Source of the DNA: Neocallimastix lanati (nom. inval.)
Lineage: Eukaryota; Neocallimastigomycota; Neocallimastigomycetes; Neocallimastigales; Neocallimastigaceae
Length of the DNA: 20,000 nt
Direction of reading: 5' to 3'
Assembly: GCA_016946835.1 (NCBI GenBank)
Contig: JACVTC010000037.1
Span: forward strand, 107,501 to 127,500
Part shown: positions 14,470 to 20,000 of the stretch, one piece after another
Numbering within the stretch: the first letter of the stretch is position 1
How the letters are laid out: each line of letters opens with the position of its first letter
Notes under the pieces: model-generated
What the model was told of the DNA's origin: nothing
The model's input: only the letters and a program-made list of their open reading frames with translations
Database searches by the model: none
Made by a program: the position numbers and the translations under genes

Positions 14470-17032
14470 GATTAAATGCAACTTATTCACCATACACTTT
14501 AATTTTGTTTATTGGAGTTTATTTCTGGTCAAAATTGTAAACTTATTTTCCATATTATTATTAAATAATAGTTTTATGAATATGAAATGAAGTTTAATAA
14601 ATTAATGAATATTATAATTGAATAATTAAATATAAAAATTTATTTAATAAAGAACTTATGATCCAGAAGAATATCTCTATGTATTAGGCTCAGGTATTTA
14701 TTAATGATAAATAATAATAATAAATAATAATAATAATAATAATAAAAATAATGATGATATAGAAAAGAAACAAATATAATGAATTCTAATCTTACATATT
14801 TAATAATTTTTTAATTTTTTATGATTCTAAAATATTTCAATTTCATTATATAGCAATATGGTATGTTATTAATATTATTGAATTGAATTATTATTAGATA
14901 GTTAAAAATTTAATATTAATAATAAAATTTTTATTATTTTTATTATTATTATTTATTATTTTTTTTCATAAATATTAAATATTTATAGTTCTGGTTTATC
15001 ATTATGGTAATTAATATTATAATTAATATTATAATTGATATTATAATTGATATTATAATTGATATTATAATTAATATTATTTGATATATAATTAAATTTA
15101 TTAATTTGAAAAAAATATTCACTAAAAATATTATATATATATATATTATATTATATAATTTTTATATACTTTTTAGTTTGAGTTGGAATGGTATTTTAAC
15201 TTATTTAACTGGTATTATTATTTCTATTAAGAATGGTCTTGACATTAAAGGAAATAATAAATTATCAAATGTACGAAAACTTTTTTTTATATGAAACAAT
15301 TATTTATATATATTTATATAATTTTTCATATCTATTCATATAAACAAAATGTTTATTTTTTTATTATTATTTTTATTTTTATTTTATTTGTATTTTTTAT
15401 TATTTTTTTTTGTTTAAAATATAATTATATATTTACAGAGTGAAATTTCTCGAAAAATGGCTGGATCATTTATTACTGCTCTTGGTTTACCTTTAGTTAT
15501 TTCATTATGTATTTCTTCTGCTATTCCAAGTGATCGTAATGATAATCATGAATATATATTTTTAAAGGATCAAACTAATATTGAGGCAGCTTATAATGCT
15601 GAAGCTCTTATTAAAAATGTTGCCTATGATGGCTATTTAAGTTATAACAGTGTCCTTGATATTAATTATAATAATACTGAAATTTACAATAGTCTTTCAA
15701 TTAAACCAAATTCACTTTGGACTATTGTTAGATCTGATTCTAAGTCTAATTCTGAAAAATTGAAACATATGTCATACATTCGTTTAAGAAACAATGAAAA
15801 TAAGAAATTTATTAGAATTAATTCAAAGTAATATATAGAGTTAATTTTTATTTATTTTGCTAAATGAATAATAAAATAATACTAATAATGATACTAATAC
15901 TAATAATAATATAAATTGATATTATAATTATATTTTTTTCTTATATATATTTTATTTAACTATAAAAAACGAAAAACAATAAAAAAAATAAATTTATATA
16001 TTATAACAGTAAAGACGATAAACTTAAAAGAATTAGAAATGCTTCTTATAATGTATCTACTGGTGGTTACTTAAAAATTTTAGATTCAAAGGAATACTGG
16101 AAAGTTGAAATTATTGGTATTTTCAAATCTAATGGTATAAAAATTGGTAAAACCAAGTTTAGATTACATAATATCAAAGCCAATTGTTATTTAACCAGTG
16201 AACCTCATTCAGTATTTATTTATGAAGGTATTACTGAACCAAGAGTTATTTGTAAGAAAGGTCAAAGTGAAGGATCAGTTTGGGTATTTGATTATGCCTA
16301 TTTAAATGAAGGTAAATTTATAATTTTAAATAAAATATTTATTTATAAATAATAATTAAATCAATAATTATATAATATTTTGCAATCCATCATAATTTAT
16401 TAATAAAATAATTTTTTTTTTTTTATTTTTTTAATATTAAATACTGTTATGTAAATTATTTTTCTATATATATATATAATTTATAAAATAAATTAGAAAA
16501 TAGTAAACTTAAGAAAGAACCATTTGCTTTAAAACCAAAAGGATTTATTTCAAACTTTATGTATAAATGGAAAATGAGTACTGGGGAATTTGGTAGTTAT
16601 GAACAAGATATTAGACCATTCTTCTGGCCAACTTTAAATAAATGTAAATAAGAAATAAATATTATATAAATATATAATATATAATTTAAATAATATATAA
16701 TTTAAATAATAACATATATTATTTTTATATTAATGCATTATAAACTTTTTTATTTTATTTTATTTTATATTTTTGTTATTATTGTTGTTACTATTGTATA
16801 TATTATTAATGCTTTTTTTTCTTATTATTATAATATTTTATAAAGTAACAATAATGCTTTCTAATAAAGTTGAAAAACCACATCTTAAATTAAACACATG
16901 TAGTTGGAATATTGCATTTGCTGGTATTGCGGCTTTCCCAATTATTCTTTTCAAGAAAATTCTTCGTGATAAGAATACCGCTAGTTTTGATATTGATACA
17001 ATTGGTAAACTTTTTTTATAATAATAATTATA

Positions 17033-17086
<54 letters not shown>

Positions 17087-17492
17087 TATAAATTAAAACT
17101 AGATTTTAATAAAATTTTTAAAAATAAAAATTTTTATATAAATTATAAATATATATAATATACATAAATTATTAAAAAAAAAAAAAAAAATAAAACAAAA
17201 ACAAAAACAAAAACAAAAAATATATATAATAGAAAAATACACTTCAAAGAACGTTTATAATACTGGTGCTATTGTATCTTTTATTGGTTGGTTTAGTCAT
17301 TATTTACCATATCTTTTATTGAGAAGAATGGCATTAATTCAAAATTATGCTCCAGCTCTTTATTTCAGTATTCTTTTAGCAACTTCATGTATTGAAATTT
17401 ATTTATCTGAAACCCCATCACATACAAAAAAAATAGGTGTTACTGCAACCATTGTTGGTTTATGTGCTTTATTCAATTTAATTAATATATAA
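13012..17492 (+). CDS. Divergent PMT-like membrane protein with MIR repeats, 15 exons, 711 aa
   Basis: Exons: 13012-13230, 13380-13612, 13789-13888, 13979-14054, 14183-14207, 14471-14536, 14653-14693, 14854-14860, 14989-15006, 15177-15270, 15439-15827, 16010-16311, 16497-16643, 16846-17004, 17233-17492. All introns are GT-AG and the sum is 712 codons including TAA. A Tyr/Asn/Asp-rich tail precedes a first membrane helix (about 104-122). Several more helices run to about 325. Three MIR-like repeats follow, each closing on a tryptophan (W387 LWTIV, W453 YWKVEI, W514 VWVFD). Next comes a PMT-like segment with RPFFWPTL at 563-570. A hydrophobic C-terminus carries GWFSHYLPYLLLRR (644-657) and YAPALYFSILL (664-674). 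This order is that of GT39 protein O-mannosyltransferases, ER enzymes using dolichyl-phosphate-mannose. However, the first-loop acidic pair appears as D126-G127 and the HPPL motif as Q140-P-Y-F, so activity is doubtful. Family assignment is by recognition, not search. Confidence 0.82.
14215..14418 (+). repeat. exact 4 x 51-bp tandem repeat inside intron 5
   Basis: Four identical copies start at 14215, 14266, 14317 and 14368, followed by 9 bases of a fifth and then TAA at 14428. Each copy is 17 codons without a stop (FDFDDLYKRNLEIIKNI). The array lies in the intron between exon 5 (ends 14207, donor GTAAGT) and exon 6 (starts 14471). A TAA at 14209 separates it from exon 5 in the same frame. 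No GT dinucleotide occurs within the repeats, so no donor is available to splice them into the main transcript. Confidence 0.95.
15011..15080. repeat. 12-bp tandem repeat in intron 9
   Basis: Five full units of TTAATATTATAA or TTGATATTATAA and one partial unit lie just after the GTAATT donor of exon 9. The A/G variant at position 3 runs A, A, G, G, G, A. Confidence 0.9.
17034..17086. repeat. (TTA)n microsatellite in intron 14
   Basis: About 17 uninterrupted TTA units lie between exons 14 and 15 of the PMT-like gene. Downstream in the same intron is a run of ACAAAA repeats (about 17192-17219). Confidence 0.9.
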
Positions 17493-17528
17493 ATATAAAT
17501 AGCTAATTAAAAGTAGATGAAGTTATAA

Positions 17529-17545
17529 AATAAATTTAAAATAAA
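17529..17545 (+). terminator. candidate polyadenylation signals of the PMT-like gene
   Basis: AATAAA occurs at 17529 and again at 17540, about 40-50 bp after the stop codon at 17490-17492. In DNA this AT-rich the hexamer is frequent by chance; position is the main argument. Confidence 0.35.
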
Positions 17546-18699
17546 TAAATAATAATAATAATAATAAAAAAAAAGGAATATGAAAAGAAAAAATTAAAAC
17601 AAATATAATTCAATTTTATGATATATATATAAAACAAAAATAAAAATAAAATAATACAAATAAAATAATAATAATATTATTAAAATGATATAAAAGTCCA
17701 AAAAAAAAAGAGTACAAATATATATACAAAACAAAAACAAAAACAAAAACAAAAAACAAAAGATAAAACCATAAAATATAAATAAATATCAAGTATCTAA
17801 ACAAAAAAAAAAAAAATCAACAATATTATAAGTATATATATTTTTTTTAAAAAAAAAAAAAATTATCAAATTGTTGATAGTATTTCTGTTCATTTAATAT
17901 ATATGAATTATTTATACTTTAAAAAAAAAAAAAAAGAAAGAAAAAAGGAGAAGGAGATACATAGCTATCTTTATTAACTTCTTTTACTTTTTTTTTTCTT
18001 TGTATTTTTTTTCTCTACAAACTTTTACTAGATTATTTATTTATTTATTTATTTATTTATATATTTATATATTTGTTATTATATTTTTATTATTTTTTTT
18101 TTTTTAATAAAAATAATATATATATTCTATATATAGTAAATAGTTTAAATGAGAAAAAAAAATAAAACTAGTAAATATAATGTAGTAGATATGTATATTA
18201 TGTATTTTGTTGTACTAATAGAAATAAAAAAAAAAAAAAAAAAAGAAAATTAATGAATATTTATTTATTTATTTATTATTATTATTTATTGTTAATAATT
18301 TAAAAAAAAAAAGTAATATATAAATAATTCTTTTTATATAACAATAAAAAAAAAAAAAAAAAAAAAAAGAATAAAAATTATTTAAATGAAAAAATTTTAT
18401 AAATTTTTAAGAAAATATAATCGTCAATTTAATAAAAAAAAAAAAAAAAAAAAAAAAATAAATAAATAAATAAATATATTTATATATATAATAAATTTAT
18501 ATTTTTATGAAAATTTATTTAGTTATTAATTATTACTAATATTATTAAGGAAAATAATTTTATTTTATTTTATTTAAATTAGAAATTAAACACATATATA
18601 TTTATTTTTCTTTTCATTTTTATATATCAAATATATGTATTTATTTTTCTTTTCAATTGCATATTGAATATATTTAATTAAATTATGAAATATTATTTC
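17546..18699. other. AT-rich downstream intergenic DNA
   Basis: A runs, T runs and ACAAAA/TTTA repeats dominate. A patch at 17930-18010 (AAAGGAGAAGGAGATACATAGC) is slightly less AT-rich but codes for nothing recognisable. TATTTATTTTTCTTTTCA occurs twice near 18598-18655, and the palindrome TATGAAATATTATTTCATA lies at about 18684-18702. No gene is seen. Confidence 0.6.
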
Positions 18700-19400
18700 A
18701 TATACTGCATTTATACCAAGAAGGATTAATATTATCAAAATCTTAATATTAGTGAAAGTGAAAATAGGAATATTAATATTACTAATGATGAAAATATAGT
18801 ATCGTTACCAATAATGTAGAGAATAGATCAATTGGTGAAAATATTGTTAATAGTTAATAATTTTCTGAATAATAAGTGTATATTATATAAATATATATGT
18901 GACGTGATATTGATTATATAATTTCCTTCTTGGTGGAAGAGATATAAATAGTATTGATTTAAATTATAAAAAAAGGAATGGGATATTTTGTTTAATAACC
19001 GAGTTATTCCTGATGATTATTTAAAAAACGGCATTTTTGGTGCGATCACTCCCACAAACAATCAGAGATAAAAAAAAAAAAATAAAAATAATAATAAAAA
19101 TTTCATCAACAACGGGGTAAAGAAGGCACTTTGTTAATAACATCTTTTAATCACCTTTGAGAGAGTCTTCTTTCCCAATTTCATACTTTGTGGGATTTAA
19201 CAGAATTCCTTAATAACATTATGCCTATTATGACTAGTGATTTTTACACTATGGTAATTTTGTATACTATTAGAACTTTCGTTGTTAAGAGCGTCGAAAT
19301 TATGATCCAGACCTGAATGTTAATTTTTGCCCATATTGAGTTATCATCGATGAATGGGAATTAATTTTTTAATATCAATGTAAAAAATTTCATATATATA
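18700..19400 (+). pseudogene. decayed coding-like region, family not recognised
   Basis: Composition becomes gene-like, but the frame breaks repeatedly. Plus-strand pieces include YYQNLNISESENRNINI (near 18740), WDILFNNRVIPDDYLKNGIF followed by GAITPTNNQR and a stop (about 18980-19070), LSQFHTLWDLTEFLNNIMPI (about 19168-19230) continuing to a stop near 19315, and YDPDLNVNFCPY (after a frame change near 19300). The minus strand also has coding-like pieces (GLDHNFDALNNES), so strand is not settled. Probable remnant of a gene or transposon, broken by stops and small indels. Confidence 0.45.
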
Positions 19401-19444
19401 TATATTTTAATAATTATTATTAAATAAAGTTTATTTCAAGTTTA

Positions 19445-19634
<190 letters not shown>

Positions 19635-19635
19635 T

Positions 19636-19735
19636 AATATAACAATGGTAGGTATTATTCTCCTTTTAATAATGGTATTTGGCATCAGTCAAATAATGTA
19701 TCAAAATAAAGTATTAAAGGTACTATAATTATTAA
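19636..19735 (+). pseudogene. short coding-like fragment after the TAA array
   Basis: One plus frame reads YNNGRYYSPFNNGIWHQSNN then VSK, stop, SIKGT. The Asn/Tyr/Ser-rich style is that of Dictyostelium low-complexity protein. It is out of frame with the AAT reading of the neighbouring array, which indicates a small indel, and it lacks a start. Probably the 3' continuation of the decayed region at 18700-19400. Confidence 0.4.
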
Positions 19736-20000
19736 TTTTTTTTCTTGAGTAAATTCAGTTTTTATTATTAAACTCCCGAAATTGTACCAGAATAAATAAA
19801 ATAAAATAAAAATTAAAATTTATCAATATTATTTTTTCCTAAATTTTATTATATATAATATACTGTATTGAAATAAAAAATTATTAAAATAAAATTATTT
19901 ATTCAGCTATAGATATTATACATATATATATATTATATTTTATATTTTATATTTTATATTTTAATTTTTATTTTAATTTTTATTTTAATTTTTTTAAATT
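19736..20000. other. AT-rich tail with TATTT/TAATTT repeats
   Basis: No gene is seen. From about 19925 to the end the sequence is TTTTATA units changing to TTTTTATTTTAA units, resembling the low-complexity array near 1600-1750. Confidence 0.6.

Noticed and set aside
14790-14853. Longer exon 8 (open reading FYDSKIFQFHYIAIW)
   Set aside because: The frame is open, but no AG acceptor exists between 14790 and 14852, so only the 7-nt exon is possible.
17616-17804. 62-codon minus-strand hydrophobic frame
   Set aside because: Built from AAAAC/AAAAT repeats read as Phe/Val/Tyr; located in the 3' flank of the PMT-like gene with no exon character.

Overview
The window looks like nuclear DNA of a social amoeba (Dictyostelium discoideum or a close relative). 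It is extremely AT-rich outside exons, and it carries long A/T homopolymers and (TAA)n arrays. Introns are short and AT-only with GTAAGT/GTAAAT/GTATGT donors, codons end in A/T, and every coding region ends in TAA. No database was searched, so the species is an inference.

Two genuine multi-exon genes are visible, pointing away from each other. On the minus strand (5449 down to 2265) nine exons encode a p21-activated kinase of about 612 residues. It has a CRIB motif, an autoinhibitory segment, a class II SH3 ligand and an intact kinase domain, and all exon phases close. On the plus strand (13012-17492) fifteen exons, including one of only 7 nt, encode a 711-residue polytopic membrane protein. 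Its layout (N-terminal membrane block, three MIR-like repeats, C-terminal membrane block) is that of a protein O-mannosyltransferase (PMT, GT39-like), but several family signature motifs are replaced. No functional link between the two genes is visible.

Layout: 1-2264 is AT-rich non-coding DNA; 2265-5449 is the PAK gene; 5450-13011 is an unusually long intergenic stretch; 13012-17492 is the PMT-like gene; 17493-18690 is non-coding; 18700-19735 is a decayed coding-like region with a 62-unit TAA array; the rest is low-complexity DNA. The intergenic stretch holds a nearly perfect 151-nt foldback, a GC-richer relic of a coding-like sequence, a 41-unit TAA array and a 54-bp satellite.

The points most worth a second look are the diverged PMT-like protein, its 7-nt microexon, an exact 4 x 51-bp stop-free tandem repeat inside one of its introns, and the 151-nt foldback. 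I saw no tRNA, rRNA, CRISPR or intact mobile element.
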